Source: Stieleria mannarensis
GTDB taxonomy: Bacteria > Planctomycetota > Planctomycetia > Pirellulales > Pirellulaceae
Reading direction: 5' to 3'
NCBI RefSeq assembly: GCF_014154935.1
Contig: NZ_JACEHH010000010.1
Span: 151,185 to 215,184, forward strand
DNA: 64,000 bases
This document shows positions 34,639-44,182 of the stretch, in pieces. The translations under genes were made by a program, and so were the position numbers. Each line of letters starts with the position of its first letter. Within the stretch, counting starts at the first letter, position 1. The notes below the pieces were generated by a model. That model ran no database searches and was not told where the DNA came from. It saw nothing but the letters and a program-made list of their open reading frames with translations.

Positions 34639-35814
34639 CTACTTATTCGGCAAATGTCGAACGGCGAGGACGCCGTCGATGTCGCGGAGCGCCTGCAGCG
34701 ACGCTTCTTCGATGTTGCCGTCCAGGTCGATGATCGTGTAGGCCAGATCGCCGCGTGATTTGTTCAACAGGTCGGCGATGTTCAGTCCGGCGTTGGCCAG
34801 GATCGTCGAGATTTGGCCGACCATGTTGGGGACGTTGGCGTTGGCAATCGTGACACGGCATCCGGTGCCGCCGCGTGGCATCGAGGCTTCGGGGAAGTTG
34901 ACCGAATTGGTCACCGTGCCGTCTTCCAGGAATTCGCGGACCTGATCGGCGACCATGATCGCACAATTCTCTTCGGCTTCTTCGGTCGACGCACCGAGGT
35001 GCGGGAACGAGATCACTTTGGGATGCTTGATCAACTGGGCGGTGGGGAAATCGATCACATAGGCGCTCAGCTTGCCGGAGTCCAAGGCGGCCAGCACCGC
35101 GTCGTCGTCACAGATTCCGCCGCGGGCCAGGTTGACGATGATGCCGCCGTCGTTCATCGATTCGATCCGCGACTTGTTGACCAAGCCTTTGGTGACGTCC
35201 AGCAGCGGGACGTGCACACTGACGGCGTCGCATTGGGAGAACAGGTGATCCAAGTTGATCGCTTGCTCGACGTTCCGCGACAATCGCCAGGCGTTTTCGA
35301 CGGAGATCTGCGGGTCGTATCCGACGACTTTCATGCCCAGGGCGCTGGCCGCGTTGGCGACGCGACGTCCGATCGCACCGAGTCCGATCACGCCGAAGGT
35401 TTTGGAGTGCAATTCGCAGCCGACGTAGTTCTTTTTACCGGATTCGACCGCGGAGGAAATCTCCGCGTCGGTGCCCTCGAGTGAGCCGGCAAATTGCATC
35501 GCCGGATAGATGTTGCGAGACGCGATCAGCAACCCGGCCAGCACCAGTTCCTTCACGGCGTTGGCGTTGGCACCGGGGGCGTTGAACACCGGCACGCCAC
35601 GCTGGGTCATCTTGTCGACGGGAATATTGTTCACGCCCGCGCCGGCACGACCGATCGCCGCGACCGATTCGGGGATGTCCATGTCGTGCATCTTGAAAGA
35701 ACGAAGCAGAATGGCATCCGGGTGACTGGCCTCGGAGGAGATTTCGTAGGCCTCGCGTGGCAGACGAGAGAGACCTTTGACGGAGATGTTGTTGAGCGTC
35801 AGGATCTTGTACAT
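34639..35814 (-). CDS. serA: D-3-phosphoglycerate dehydrogenase
   Basis: Oxidises 3-phosphoglycerate to 3-phosphohydroxypyruvate, the first step of serine biosynthesis. 391 residues from the ATG at 35814 (MYKILTLNNISVKGL). The NAD site is FGVIGLGAIGRRVANAASALGMKV, and the dehydrogenase signature region is VHVPLLDVTKGLVNK; the HLGASTEEAE segment carries the catalytic histidine. The C-terminal ACT domain (CRVTIANANVPNMVGQISTI to the end) suggests feedback by serine. It lies 67 bases downstream of serC, and the two consecutive pathway genes form an operon. Confidence 0.97.
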   Translation of the reverse strand: MYKILTLNNISVKGLSRLPREAYEISSEASHPDAILLRSFKMHDMDIPESVAAIGRAGAGVNNIPVDKMTQRGVPVFNAPGANANAVKELVLAGLLIASRNIYPAMQFAGSLEGTDAEISSAVESGKKNYVGCELHSKTFGVIGLGAIGRRVANAASALGMKVVGYDPQISVENAWRLSRNVEQAINLDHLFSQCDAVSVHVPLLDVTKGLVNKSRIESMNDGGIIVNLARGGICDDDAVLAALDSGKLSAYVIDFPTAQLIKHPKVISFPHLGASTEEAEENCAIMVADQVREFLEDGTVTNSVNFPEASMPRGGTGCRVTIANANVPNMVGQISTILANAGLNIADLLNKSRGDLAYTIIDLDGNIEEASLQALRDIDGVLAVRHLPNK

Positions 35815-35881
35815 CGCTGGCGTTGCTGTGGTTGGAGGAAAGGTGTGGGAGCGGAGAGGACGCGTCGGTTCGATCGACCGG

Positions 35882-36994
35882 TTACGCGTGCTTGGCTGCA
35901 AAATCGGTCATGAAGCTTGCCAGCTTTTGGACGCCTTCGACCGGCATCGCGTTGTAGATACTGGCGCGGATTCCGCCGACGCTGCGATGCCCTTTCAGGC
36001 TGACCAGATCTTGCTCGGCGGCTTCGGCCAAGAACGCCGATTGCAAGTCGTCGTTGGGCAGCGTGAAGGTGGCGTTCATCAGCGACCGGCAATCCGGCTT
36101 GGCGTGTCCGGTGTAGAAACCGCCGGATTGATCGATCGCGTTGTACAGCATCGCGGCTTTTTCGCGATTGATCTTTTCCATCGCCTCCAGTCCGCCGATG
36201 TCGTTTTGCAGCCACTTGGCGACCTTGCCCAGCACCCAGATTGAGAACGTCGGCGGGGTGTTCCATTCGCTATCCGCGTCGGCGTGATTCTTGTAGTTCA
36301 GATAGCCGGGCAACGACGCGGCGCCGCGGTCAAGCAGATCGCGACGGATGACGACGACGGTGACGCCCGCCGGGCCGGCGTTCTTTTGGGCACAGGCATA
36401 GATCAAGCCGTACTTGTTGATGTCGAGCGCGCGATGCATAAAGTCGCTCGACGCGTCGCAGATCAGCGGCACGTCGGCCGGGCACTCGGGTTCGCTGGGA
36501 AATTGAACGCCCTGGATCGTTTCATTGTTGCAGTAGTACAGGTAGGCCGCGTCATCGGCGACGCTGTAGTCGCCGGCCGAGGGGATGTGATTGAAATTCG
36601 ACGCCGATGCATCGTAAACGACATCGACCGAGCCCTCTTTTTTGGCTTCGGCGATCGCTTTCTTGGCCCACGAGCCGGTTTGGATGTAGGCGGCGGTCTT
36701 TCCCGAATCGCGGAGCAGGTTGGCCGGGATCATCGAAAACTGCAGCGCCGCACCGCCTTGCAGAAACAACACCGCATAGTCGTCGCTGATGTTCATCAAC
36801 GACCGCAGCGTGTTTTCGGCGTCGTGCAGAATGTCGACGAAGGTCTTGTCGCGGTGGCTCATTTCCAGCAGCGAGCATCGCGCGCCGGGCAGGCAGACCA
36901 GTTCGTCGCGCACTTCTTCGAGAACCGGAACCGGCAAAACGGCTGGGCCGGCGGAAAAGTTGTAAGCTCGTTGAGCGGTCGCGGTGGCTGTCAT
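35882..36994 (-). CDS. serC: Phosphoserine aminotransferase
   Basis: PLP enzyme that converts phosphohydroxypyruvate to phosphoserine using glutamate. 370 residues from the ATG at 36994 (MTATATAQRAYNFSAGPAVL). Family features are the start YNFSAGPAVLPVPVL, FLQGGAALQFSMIPANLL, ICDASSDFMHRALDI, the PLP-lysine segment ACAQKNAGPAGVTVVVI, and the C-terminal GHRSVGGIRASIYNAM. It precedes serA on the same strand; the last step, serB, is not in the window. Confidence 0.97.
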   Translation of the reverse strand: MTATATAQRAYNFSAGPAVLPVPVLEEVRDELVCLPGARCSLLEMSHRDKTFVDILHDAENTLRSLMNISDDYAVLFLQGGAALQFSMIPANLLRDSGKTAAYIQTGSWAKKAIAEAKKEGSVDVVYDASASNFNHIPSAGDYSVADDAAYLYYCNNETIQGVQFPSEPECPADVPLICDASSDFMHRALDINKYGLIYACAQKNAGPAGVTVVVIRRDLLDRGAASLPGYLNYKNHADADSEWNTPPTFSIWVLGKVAKWLQNDIGGLEAMEKINREKAAMLYNAIDQSGGFYTGHAKPDCRSLMNATFTLPNDDLQSAFLAEAAEQDLVSLKGHRSVGGIRASIYNAMPVEGVQKLASFMTDFAAKHA

Positions 36995-37199
36995 CGAACG
37001 AATCGGAGTCACATTGGGGGGTGGGGTCGCCGACGGCACGGTTGCGTCGACACGAATCGAAGTGGGGATTCTATGTCGAGCCGGTCGTGTGCGGAAGGAG
37101 CATCACGTCGCAGGGGACCGGCTGATTGAATCGCAACCGAAACAAACGTCAGCCGATGGCGCTCGCCACGGGCCTCTTTCGATCACAAACTGAGTCGTA

Positions 37200-37258
37200 G
37201 GCGCTAGCCTCGGGCCTTACAAGGCTCGAAGGGCAGTCCAAGGCCCGCGGCTAGCGCC
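37200..37258. repeat. Palindromic repeat, family A
   Basis: GGCGCTAGCCTCGGGCCTT at the left faces AAGGCCCGCGGCTAGCGCC at the right with two mismatches. It is the same stem family as 306-350. A partial GGCGCTCGCCACGGGCCT lies just to its left near 37160. It is between serC and the NYN gene. Confidence 0.75.
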
Positions 37259-37288
37259 GTCGGCTCAGCGTGGGGCGTGCGGTGCCGA

Positions 37289-37924
37289 TTAATCTGGATC
37301 AAAGCCGAATTCTCGCATCCAGGCGTCGACTTCGGCCTGGTCCTGGACCCGCGGTTTATGAGCCGCGGCGCGGTTCATTCCCAGGGACTTGCCCCGGAAC
37401 CCTGGCGGCTGACCGCCCTGCCCTGCCCCGCGGGAACCCTGCCCTGCCCCGCGGGAACCCTGCCCTGGCCTGGCAGAATCTGAAACGGCGGAATCGGAAA
37501 CCGGGGCAATCGCAAGGTGAACTTTTCCGTCCGTCAGGTCGTCCATCCAGGGTTGGCTGTCGAAATGGGCGGCGCCGCGACGTCGCGCGGCGATTTGGAT
37601 GCGGTGGTCCGACGAGACCACCATCAGCCGTTTGGGCGTGTGATGGGTGCGAATGATTTCTTCCAATAAATCGTCCGCCGATAGATAGTCGACGGCGAAT
37701 CGGACGGCGATTTCCTGGTGCACGAACTCGCTGGGACGGTCTCGCGGTGGATTGGCCGCATCGAAGACGACACAGGTTTTCTTGCGCACCGATAAGCTCA
37801 AATGGTTCGTCAATTCGCGCAGCAGCACGTTGCGATCACGCTCCAACCAGCGCGGGTCGGCGTTGCCCGCCGGCCCGATCGGCTGGGTGATGTTGTAGCC
37901 GTCGATCAATAGTAGGAGTGACAT
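37289..37924 (-). CDS. YacP-like NYN-domain nuclease
   Basis: 211 residues. The NYN/PIN-like fold is shown by LLLIDGYNI at 4-12, CVVFDAANPP near 51-60, the LSADDLLEEII motif and MVVSSDHRIQIAAR; the conserved aspartates (D8, D84, D106) would bind metal. Homologues (YacP, Rae1-like) cleave RNA, Rae1 acting on ribosome-bound mRNA, so a cytosolic RNase role is likely. Residues about 152-172 are an unusual linker with 7-residue repeats RGAGQGS, encoded by tandem copies of the polar G-rich motif (37414-37476). The C-terminus has the short VDAWMREFGF tail. Confidence 0.87.
   Translation of the reverse strand: MSLLLLIDGYNITQPIGPAGNADPRWLERDRNVLLRELTNHLSLSVRKKTCVVFDAANPPRDRPSEFVHQEIAVRFAVDYLSADDLLEEIIRTHHTPKRLMVVSSDHRIQIAARRRGAAHFDSQPWMDDLTDGKVHLAIAPVSDSAVSDSARPGQGSRGAGQGSRGAGQGGQPPGFRGKSLGMNRAAAHKPRVQDQAEVDAWMREFGFDPD
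37414..37476 (-). other. Tandem array of KOPS-like motif in a gene
   Basis: Two 21-bp units (CCTGCCCTGCCCCGCGGGAA on plus), each with two overlapping octamers, plus a partial third: five CCCTGCCC octamers. The 21-bp period keeps frame. This is the densest cluster in the window. Confidence 0.8.
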
Positions 37925-37956
37925 GGTGCGTGTAGCCTACCATGCATGATCCACGG

Positions 37957-38243
37957 CGTAACGGAAGCCGTCGTCGGCTTTCGTGTGGGGTAGCGGAAGC
38001 CGCGAAGGCTTTCGTGTGGGGTAGCGGAAGCCGCGAAGGCTTTCGGCGGTGTTGGTGTGGAGATGCCGGGGAGATGCCGGGGAGCGAAACTCTTGGCGAG
38101 TTCCGCTACGGGGCGTTTTGGGGATGATCGTGGGGTAGCGGAAGCCGCGAAGGCTTTCGGCGGTGTTGGTGTGGAGATGCCGGGGAGATGCCGGGGAGCG
38201 AAACTCTTGGCGAGTTCCGCTACGGGGTGTTTTGGGGATGATG
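37957..38243. repeat. Family B repeats with a 114-bp tandem duplication
   Basis: Family B units start at about 37957, 37990, 38021 and 38135. Bases 38021-38134 are repeated almost exactly from 38135 to about 38243 (one change seen, GGGCG to GGGTG). Each copy ends with the inverted arm CGAAACTCTTGGCGAGTTCC(GCTAC). There is no gene between the NYN and FHA genes in this block. Confidence 0.9.
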
Positions 38244-38276
38244 CCTTTCGATTACGCGTCTCGAATCATCGGGCGT

Positions 38277-39152
38277 TCAATCCAGGTCTTGTCGGATTTC
38301 CACGTTGGTCGGGCTGCCGAATTGGTAGAGTTGGTAGCCCAGCAGCCCCAAGGTGACGAGGACCAGCGTGACGGTCCCGAGCAATTTCCAGTCGTAGCCG
38401 TCATCGGACCGCAGCGAGAAGCTGGGCAGATTGAACGAGCGTCGGGGGGCACGTTTGTATTGTTTGTGGTCGATGTTTTGTCGCGGCGGTCGCTTTTTCG
38501 GCTTCGAATCGACTTCGATCTCTTTTCCGCCGTCTGCCTCGTCATCGAACTCGTCGGCCACTTCGCCGATGAAGGTATCCTGGGGTTTGCCCAAGTGAAT
38601 TGCGCTTTCGGCCAGCACATTCGCATCGGCGATCTCTTCGTCCAGGGCATCATCGTCGATGTCTAACTGGCTCGCATTGCCTTCGTTTTCACCCGGGCCG
38701 TATCCGAAGTCGAAGTCGATTTGGTCTTCAACTTTAAGAAACTCCGCGACGTCTTGATTGTTCCACGAGATCGGCGGTTCACTTTCCGCAGCGTTGGTGT
38801 CTCCGCCTCTGTCGCTGGGATGGGCGATTGTGGCGGTCCCGGCAAAGGCGGGTTGTTTGACGGAGACTTTGAAAACGACTTTGCCGAAGCGGAGTTCGTC
38901 GCCGTCGGCGAGCACGCGCCATTGGTGCGGGACCAGCTTGGTCCCATTGACGTAGGTCCCTCGCGTGCTTTTCAGGTCCAGGGCTCCGAAGCCATCCTCA
39001 TTGTGCAGTAGCAAGCAATGGCGCCGGCTAACCGATCGGCTCTTGGGACGGATTTGGCATTTCTTCAACCGGCCGACCAGGTAGTAGCCTTGGTGGATCG
39101 GTGCCGCCGTGCCGGCATTGCTTCCCTGTGTGATGATTAATTCAACGGACAT
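38277..39152 (-). CDS. FHA-domain membrane protein
   Basis: 291 residues. The N-terminal FHA domain (about 1-95) has the phosphothreonine-binding residues: GR at 27-28, SRRH at 42-45, and NG at 69-70 (TRGTYVNGTKL). An acidic low-complexity middle follows (about 110-215). One membrane helix is near the C-terminus (LLGTVTLVLVTLGLLGYQLY). The FHA head should face the cytoplasm. It is 33 bases downstream of a Ser/Thr kinase gene on the same strand, so the FHA protein is a likely reader of that kinase's phosphorylation. Confidence 0.92.
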   Translation of the reverse strand: MSVELIITQGSNAGTAAPIHQGYYLVGRLKKCQIRPKSRSVSRRHCLLLHNEDGFGALDLKSTRGTYVNGTKLVPHQWRVLADGDELRFGKVVFKVSVKQPAFAGTATIAHPSDRGGDTNAAESEPPISWNNQDVAEFLKVEDQIDFDFGYGPGENEGNASQLDIDDDALDEEIADANVLAESAIHLGKPQDTFIGEVADEFDDEADGGKEIEVDSKPKKRPPRQNIDHKQYKRAPRRSFNLPSFSLRSDDGYDWKLLGTVTLVLVTLGLLGYQLYQFGSPTNVEIRQDLD

Positions 39153-39185
39153 AAATTCGACGGACTTGGGGAGTCTCGGTCCTTC

Positions 39186-40679
39186 TCATTGTTCGATGAC
39201 GATGACATTTCCCTTGCCGTCTTCCATGGTTTTGAGTCGGGGGGAGGCTTGGTCGTCTTTGGTCACTTGGTAGAACGTGACGCTGACGACTGCCAGTAGT
39301 GCGACGATCGATAGTGCCAATCCGATGCCCAGCAAAATGCTCTGGCCGGACTCGGCATCGCCGCCGGTGCGTTTGGTTTTTGGTGTCGTGGTCTTGGTCG
39401 CGGCGCCCGAGGGTGCGGCCAGGGGCGAGACGGGAACGGCGGCGCCGGGCAGCGTCGCCAAGTCGATCGGCGGCAGGCTGCCGAAATCGATTTCGGCGAT
39501 TTCCGCCATGGCCGCCGGTGACGCTTCGCCGAGCGGACCGCTGTCGTCCAGGGACGCGAAACTGGACGAGTCGTCCGGTGGGGTAGCGATCTGTTCGGAA
39601 CGGGGCCGATTGGCCAGTTCGCGACCGGCCAATTTGGAACCCGCAATCCGACGCAGCTGGGTCAGCAACTCGGCGGCCGAGGCGGGGCGATCGACCGGGC
39701 GTTTGGCCATCATCCGCTGGATCAACAAACTGATCGCCGGCGGGCAATCCGATCGCGTGTCGGAAACCAACGGCACCTTGGCGGTCTGGTGCTTGGCCAA
39801 CCGTTGGGCGACGTTGTTGCCGGAAAACGGCGGCTTGCCGACCAGCAAGAAGTACCAGGTGCAGCCGAGCGAGTAGATGTCGGCGCGGGCGTCGACGGTG
39901 TGGGAGTCGATGGCTTGCTCGGGCGCGATGAAATCGGCCGTGCCGGTCAAGCGATTGGGCGCATCGGTTCCCGCGGCCGTGTAACCGATCCGGGCCAGAC
40001 CCATGTCGCTGACTTTGATCACCCCGTCGTTGCGGAGCAGCAGGTTCGACGGTTTGATGTCGCGGTGCACGATGCCGCGTTGGTGTGCATGAGCCAACGC
40101 GTCGGTCGTTTGGATCATCGCATCGAGAGCCTCGGTGGGCGACATCACGCCGTCGCGAGCAATCGCCCGGTGCAAGTCGACGCCTTCGATGTATTCCATC
40201 ACGATGAATAACTTTCCATCGGCTTCGGAGAAGTCGAACGCCTGGACGATGTTGGGATGTTCCAGCTTCGCCGACGCCCGCGCCTCTTCCTTGAACCGTT
40301 CGATCCGGCGCGAATCTTTGGAGGCTTCCGAAGGCAGGATCTTGAGGGCCATCAATCGGTTCATGACCGCATGACGGGCGAGAAAGACGACGCCCATCCC
40401 GCCGCGTCCGAGCGGGCGTAGCAGTCGATAATTGCCCAGATGAAATCCCCTCGCTTTACCGGCCAGCAATTTTCTCGCTTGCCAGGGTGTCAGCAAGTCC
40501 GCGCCCACCATCCCTTGGGCCAGTCGGTCGGGGGTAAAGACGATGTCTTCAGTCATCAGCGAAACGACGACCTTCTTGATATCGGCCAGTTCGACCAGAC
40601 CGGCTTGCATGGACCGGCGAACGAAGTCGCGCGTGGCGTCATCCAGAACCGGTTCGGGGACTGTGGTTTCAACCGACAT
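39186..40679 (-). CDS. Transmembrane Ser/Thr protein kinase
   Basis: 497 residues from the ATG at 40679. The kinase domain occupies about 84-350: glycine loop GRGGMGVV near 91-98, ATP lysine K113 (ALKIL), HRDIKPSN at 205-212, DMG at 225-227 in place of DFG (a common tolerated variant), and APEQ. The N-terminal 75 residues are a helical extension common in planctomycete kinases. After a low-complexity linker there is one membrane helix (ILLGIGLALSIVALLAVVSV, about 455-475) and a short outer tail. It is followed by the FHA gene, forming a signalling pair. Confidence 0.94.
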   Translation of the reverse strand: MSVETTVPEPVLDDATRDFVRRSMQAGLVELADIKKVVVSLMTEDIVFTPDRLAQGMVGADLLTPWQARKLLAGKARGFHLGNYRLLRPLGRGGMGVVFLARHAVMNRLMALKILPSEASKDSRRIERFKEEARASAKLEHPNIVQAFDFSEADGKLFIVMEYIEGVDLHRAIARDGVMSPTEALDAMIQTTDALAHAHQRGIVHRDIKPSNLLLRNDGVIKVSDMGLARIGYTAAGTDAPNRLTGTADFIAPEQAIDSHTVDARADIYSLGCTWYFLLVGKPPFSGNNVAQRLAKHQTAKVPLVSDTRSDCPPAISLLIQRMMAKRPVDRPASAAELLTQLRRIAGSKLAGRELANRPRSEQIATPPDDSSSFASLDDSGPLGEASPAAMAEIAEIDFGSLPPIDLATLPGAAVPVSPLAAPSGAATKTTTPKTKRTGGDAESGQSILLGIGLALSIVALLAVVSVTFYQVTKDDQASPRLKTMEDGKGNVIVIEQ

Positions 40680-40875
40680 GGAGTGGTGCGTTTGCTCTCT
40701 GTGAATCAGCCCGCGCGCGATCACTCGATCGCGCGACTTGCGGGAGGCTAGATTATTGAGCATCGACCGCCAAAAACGGTTAAGGTCGCGTTAAGGGGAG
40801 GTGTCGATCCGATGAGGGTTGTCGGCGGTGGTTCTGATCCACAGCGTCGACACGTTTATGGGGGTTCCGGCAACG

Positions 40876-41652
40876 TTAAGCGGGGAGGAACCCGGGGCGG
40901 TAATAGACTTCTTTCAGAAAAAGGCCCTGGGGCGGCGCGGCTTGCCCCGCATAGACGCGGTTTTTCTGGCCGAGCACCTCGTCGATCCAGGCCGGTGTCT
41001 GTTTTCCATAGCCGACTTCGACCAGTGTTCCGACGATATTGCGGACCATGTTGTAGAGAAAACCGTTCGCTTCGACTTCGATCGCCAGATGACCGCTGGT
41101 TTCGTAATCCGCTGACGGGATCACTTGACAATCGCGGACGTCGCGGACGGAGCTTTTCCGCGCGGCGCCGGCCGATTCAAAGCTGGCGAAATCGCGGTGC
41201 CCGATGATCTTGGCCGCGGCGGATTGCATCGCCGCGACATCGACGTTGCGGCGGAGTCGCCAACGATAGCGATGTCCGAACGGGTCACGCTGGTGGCGGA
41301 CTTGGATTTGGTACCGATAGCGTTTGCCGATGGCGTCACGGATGGCGTGGAAATCCTGCGGTGCGTCGTGGACTTCGGTCACCACCACGGTTTCGGGTAG
41401 GCGTGAATTGATCGCTTTGAGCAGCGCGTCGGTCGACGCGGTCCAGGACGTGAAACGGCAACTGGCGACCTGGGCGAGCGCGTGGACGCCGGCGTCGGTG
41501 CGTCCGCTGCCGGTCACCGTGACGTCTTGTTTGGTCGACCGCTTGATCGCCCGCTGCAGCGTGCCCTGGATCGTTTCTTGGCCCGGTTGGACTTGCCATC
41601 CGGCGAAGTCTGTGCCGTCATAGGCGATCGAGAGCGCAAAGGTTCGCGTCAC
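40876..41652 (-). CDS. truA: tRNA pseudouridine(38-40) synthase TruA
   Basis: Makes pseudouridine at positions 38-40 of the tRNA anticodon stem. 258 residues. The start is a GTG at 41652, 3 bases past the asd stop codon, so translation is probably coupled. Motifs are IAYDGTDFAGWQVQPG, GSGRTDAGVHA with catalytic D53, KRYRYQI and NGFLYNMVRNIVGTL, all typical of TruA. Confidence 0.96.
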   Translation of the reverse strand: MTRTFALSIAYDGTDFAGWQVQPGQETIQGTLQRAIKRSTKQDVTVTGSGRTDAGVHALAQVASCRFTSWTASTDALLKAINSRLPETVVVTEVHDAPQDFHAIRDAIGKRYRYQIQVRHQRDPFGHRYRWRLRRNVDVAAMQSAAAKIIGHRDFASFESAGAARKSSVRDVRDCQVIPSADYETSGHLAIEVEANGFLYNMVRNIVGTLVEVGYGKQTPAWIDEVLGQKNRVYAGQAAPPQGLFLKEVYYRPGFLPA

Positions 41653-41655
41653 CGA

Positions 41656-42675
41656 TCAGCCGGCCGACGCGACGCTCTGTTGCAGCAATTCGGCGATTTG
41701 CACGGCGTTGGTCGCGGCGCCTTTGCGCAAGTTGTCGCTGACGCACCAGAACGCGATTCCGTGACCGTTGCCGCTGATGTCGCGTCGGATTCGGCCGACG
41801 AACACGTCGTCTTTGCCATCGCAATCACGCGGCATCGGGTACTGGTGGTTGCCCAGGTCATCGACGACGGTGATGCCCGGTGCGGCCCGGAACAACTCGG
41901 TCGCCTCGGCCGCGGTGAGCGGTTTTTCGGTTTCCACCAGGATCGATTCGCTGTGTCCGATCGTGACGGGAACGCGAACGGCGGTCGGGCAGACTTGAAT
42001 GTTCTCGTCGCCCATGATCTTTCGCGTCTCGTACACCATCTTCATTTCTTCGCTGGTGTAGCCTTCGAATTTCTCGCTGCCGATCTGGGGAATCAGGTTG
42101 AAACCGATCGGATGCTGGAACGTTTCGTGGCTGGGCGTTTCGCCGTCGAGCATCTGGCGGACGCTGGATTCCAGTTCCGCGTTGCCGGCCAGTCCGGCGC
42201 CGCTGGTCGCCTGATAGGTGCTGACGACGACGCGTTTGACGGTCGCCGCTTGGTGCAGCGGCGCCAGCGCGACGACCATCTGCGTGGTGCTGCAGTTGGG
42301 GCTGGCGATGATGCCTTGATGATCGGCGACCGCGTCCGGGTTGACTTCGGGGATGATCAGCGGAACGGTGGGATCCATTCGCCAGTAACCGCTTTCGTCG
42401 ACGACCACCGCGCCTTCTTTGACGGCGTAGGGGGCGAATTCGGCAGACACCTCATCGGGCGTGCTGGCGATCACGATGTCGACGTCTTCGAAGGCACCCG
42501 GGGCGAGCAGTTCGATTTTGATGGTTTCGTCTTTGACGCGAATCTCGCGACCGACCGACCGCTCCGATGCCAGCAGCTTCAAACGCTTGTAGGGAAAGTT
42601 GCGGCTGGCAAGTTGTTCAAGAACGATTCGTCCGACCGCACCGGTGGCGCCGACGACAGCTAAGGTTTCGTACAC
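41656..42675 (-). CDS. asd: Aspartate-semialdehyde dehydrogenase
   Basis: Reduces aspartyl phosphate to the semialdehyde, the branch point for lysine/diaminopimelate, threonine and methionine. 339 residues, GTG start at 42675. NADP site VVGATGAVGR at 8-17; catalytic cysteine C128 in ASPNCSTTQ; QATSGAG and the YTSEEMKMVYETRKI segment follow. Cotranscribed with truA downstream. No aspartokinase lies next to it. Confidence 0.97.
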   Translation of the reverse strand: MYETLAVVGATGAVGRIVLEQLASRNFPYKRLKLLASERSVGREIRVKDETIKIELLAPGAFEDVDIVIASTPDEVSAEFAPYAVKEGAVVVDESGYWRMDPTVPLIIPEVNPDAVADHQGIIASPNCSTTQMVVALAPLHQAATVKRVVVSTYQATSGAGLAGNAELESSVRQMLDGETPSHETFQHPIGFNLIPQIGSEKFEGYTSEEMKMVYETRKIMGDENIQVCPTAVRVPVTIGHSESILVETEKPLTAAEATELFRAAPGITVVDDLGNHQYPMPRDCDGKDDVFVGRIRRDISGNGHGIAFWCVSDNLRKGAATNAVQIAELLQQSVASAG

Positions 42676-42753
42676 GGGACTTAGAAAGGTTGGAGTGAAT
42701 TGGCGAAGGCAGGCCCCTTCGCCGAGAGGTTCATTGGGGCGATCGAGTTCGCT

Positions 42754-43941
42754 CTATTTCTGGAGCTCTTCGATTGCTTTGGGCAGGTCCTTGTCGATCA
42801 CGCCCATGCCGCCACGTCCGCCGTCCATCCGGGATTCGACATCCAGCAAGGTGTCTTCGGCTTGGGGCTCCCAGAACTTGGTCAGCGTTTCTTTGGAGAG
42901 AGGTTTGTAGGATCGGAAGATTCGGAAACCGACGCCCCGCGAGGGGTCGCTGGTGTGCCACCAGGGGCTGCGGGGAAAGTTCGGGTCTTCGGATTTCCAC
43001 TCTTCGTCATCGGAGGCCATGCGGGCGGCGCTGCGGAGGTCTTCGGCGTCCGATTCCCAGGTTCCGCCACGGACCACGCAGGGCGAGGGGACTTCGGGCC
43101 ACTTGACCAGTTCGATGGCGTTGATGCCTTGCTTGTCGGCGAAATCGGCGTAGCCGTCTTCGGTGTATTGGTTGACGGTCCATTCGCCGACGTTGCCGTG
43201 CATGTCGTGCAATCCGAACGCGTTGGGTTTCTTGGTTCCGACGGCAACTTGGCCTTCGTCGGCGTTGTCGAAGTACCAGGCATAATCATCGATGTCGTCC
43301 GCGTCATCGCCCCACGAGTAGGCCGTGGCGGTTCCGGCGCGGGCGGCGTATTCCCATTCCGCTTCGGTCGGCAATCGGTACTGTTGGCCGCTGACCAGAC
43401 TGATCCACTTGGTGAATTGTTGTGCCGAGTACTGGGTCATGGTGACCGCGGGTTGGTCGTCTTCTTCGCCGTATTCGTAGGTGAACGTGGGGTCGTACAA
43501 CTCCGTCGGCGCGGTGATCGCATCGACCTTGTTGTCGTCATTGACCGTTCGAATCCCACTCGATTCGAACTCTTTGAAGATGCCGTACAGTTCCATGTAT
43601 TCCTTGTACAAGCCCCACGTGACTTCGGTCTTGGCGACCCACATCGGGTCGACGGTGACCTTGATTTGCGGGCCTTCGTCGTCGCGGCGGTCCGCTTCGT
43701 CCTCCGGGCTGCCGAACAGAAACTCGCCGCCGGGGACCGGGATCATCTCCACTTCTTCGTCCGTGCCTGGCACGCGAAGGGTGTAGGGCACCATGTATCC
43801 TTCGTCGACCTTGACCGAGGGGCCGTCCGCGGGTTTCTCGGCCGCGATTCCGGGTATCGAATCGTCCGCAGACGCCGCGGAGCTGAAAGAAACGAGTGCT
43901 GTGGAAACGGAAAGGCCGATCACAGCAAAGACGCGGGGCAT
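42754..43941 (-). CDS. Secreted formylglycine-generating-enzyme-like (SUMF1) protein
   Basis: 395 residues from the ATG at 43941, with a signal peptide (VFAVIGLSVSTALVSFSSAA, then SAD). The SUMF1/FGE-sulfatase domain shows MIPVPGGEFLFGSPEDE, MWVAKTEVTWGLYKEYME, YRLPTEAEWEYAARAG, AFGLHDMHGNVGEWTVNQY, VVRGGTWESDAEDLRSAAR and GVGFRIFR. The paired cysteines of catalytic FGE are not evident (only one Cys is near the end of the domain), so it may not activate sulfatases and may be a binding-type member. Periplasmic or surface location expected. Confidence 0.9.
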   Translation of the reverse strand: MPRVFAVIGLSVSTALVSFSSAASADDSIPGIAAEKPADGPSVKVDEGYMVPYTLRVPGTDEEVEMIPVPGGEFLFGSPEDEADRRDDEGPQIKVTVDPMWVAKTEVTWGLYKEYMELYGIFKEFESSGIRTVNDDNKVDAITAPTELYDPTFTYEYGEEDDQPAVTMTQYSAQQFTKWISLVSGQQYRLPTEAEWEYAARAGTATAYSWGDDADDIDDYAWYFDNADEGQVAVGTKKPNAFGLHDMHGNVGEWTVNQYTEDGYADFADKQGINAIELVKWPEVPSPCVVRGGTWESDAEDLRSAARMASDDEEWKSEDPNFPRSPWWHTSDPSRGVGFRIFRSYKPLSKETLTKFWEPQAEDTLLDVESRMDGGRGGMGVIDKDLPKAIEELQK

Positions 43942-44182
43942 GTTCACGGTGCTGGGGTCTCGCAATTGGAAAAGAGTCGGAGGGTTTTCGCGATCTTAGT
44001 ATAGCGCAGGGGCCGAGGATTTTCGATCGGCTGAATGCGGGAAAACACACCAAAAATGGCGGTCAGGGGCGGAGTCGTCGCCCGGGTGTGCCGGGGGGCA
44101 CGGGCGAGGACAGGTAAGAAAATTGCGGGCGTAAGAAAATGATGACCTGCGACGTCCCTAAACCCGGCACGGGTCGAAGGTG

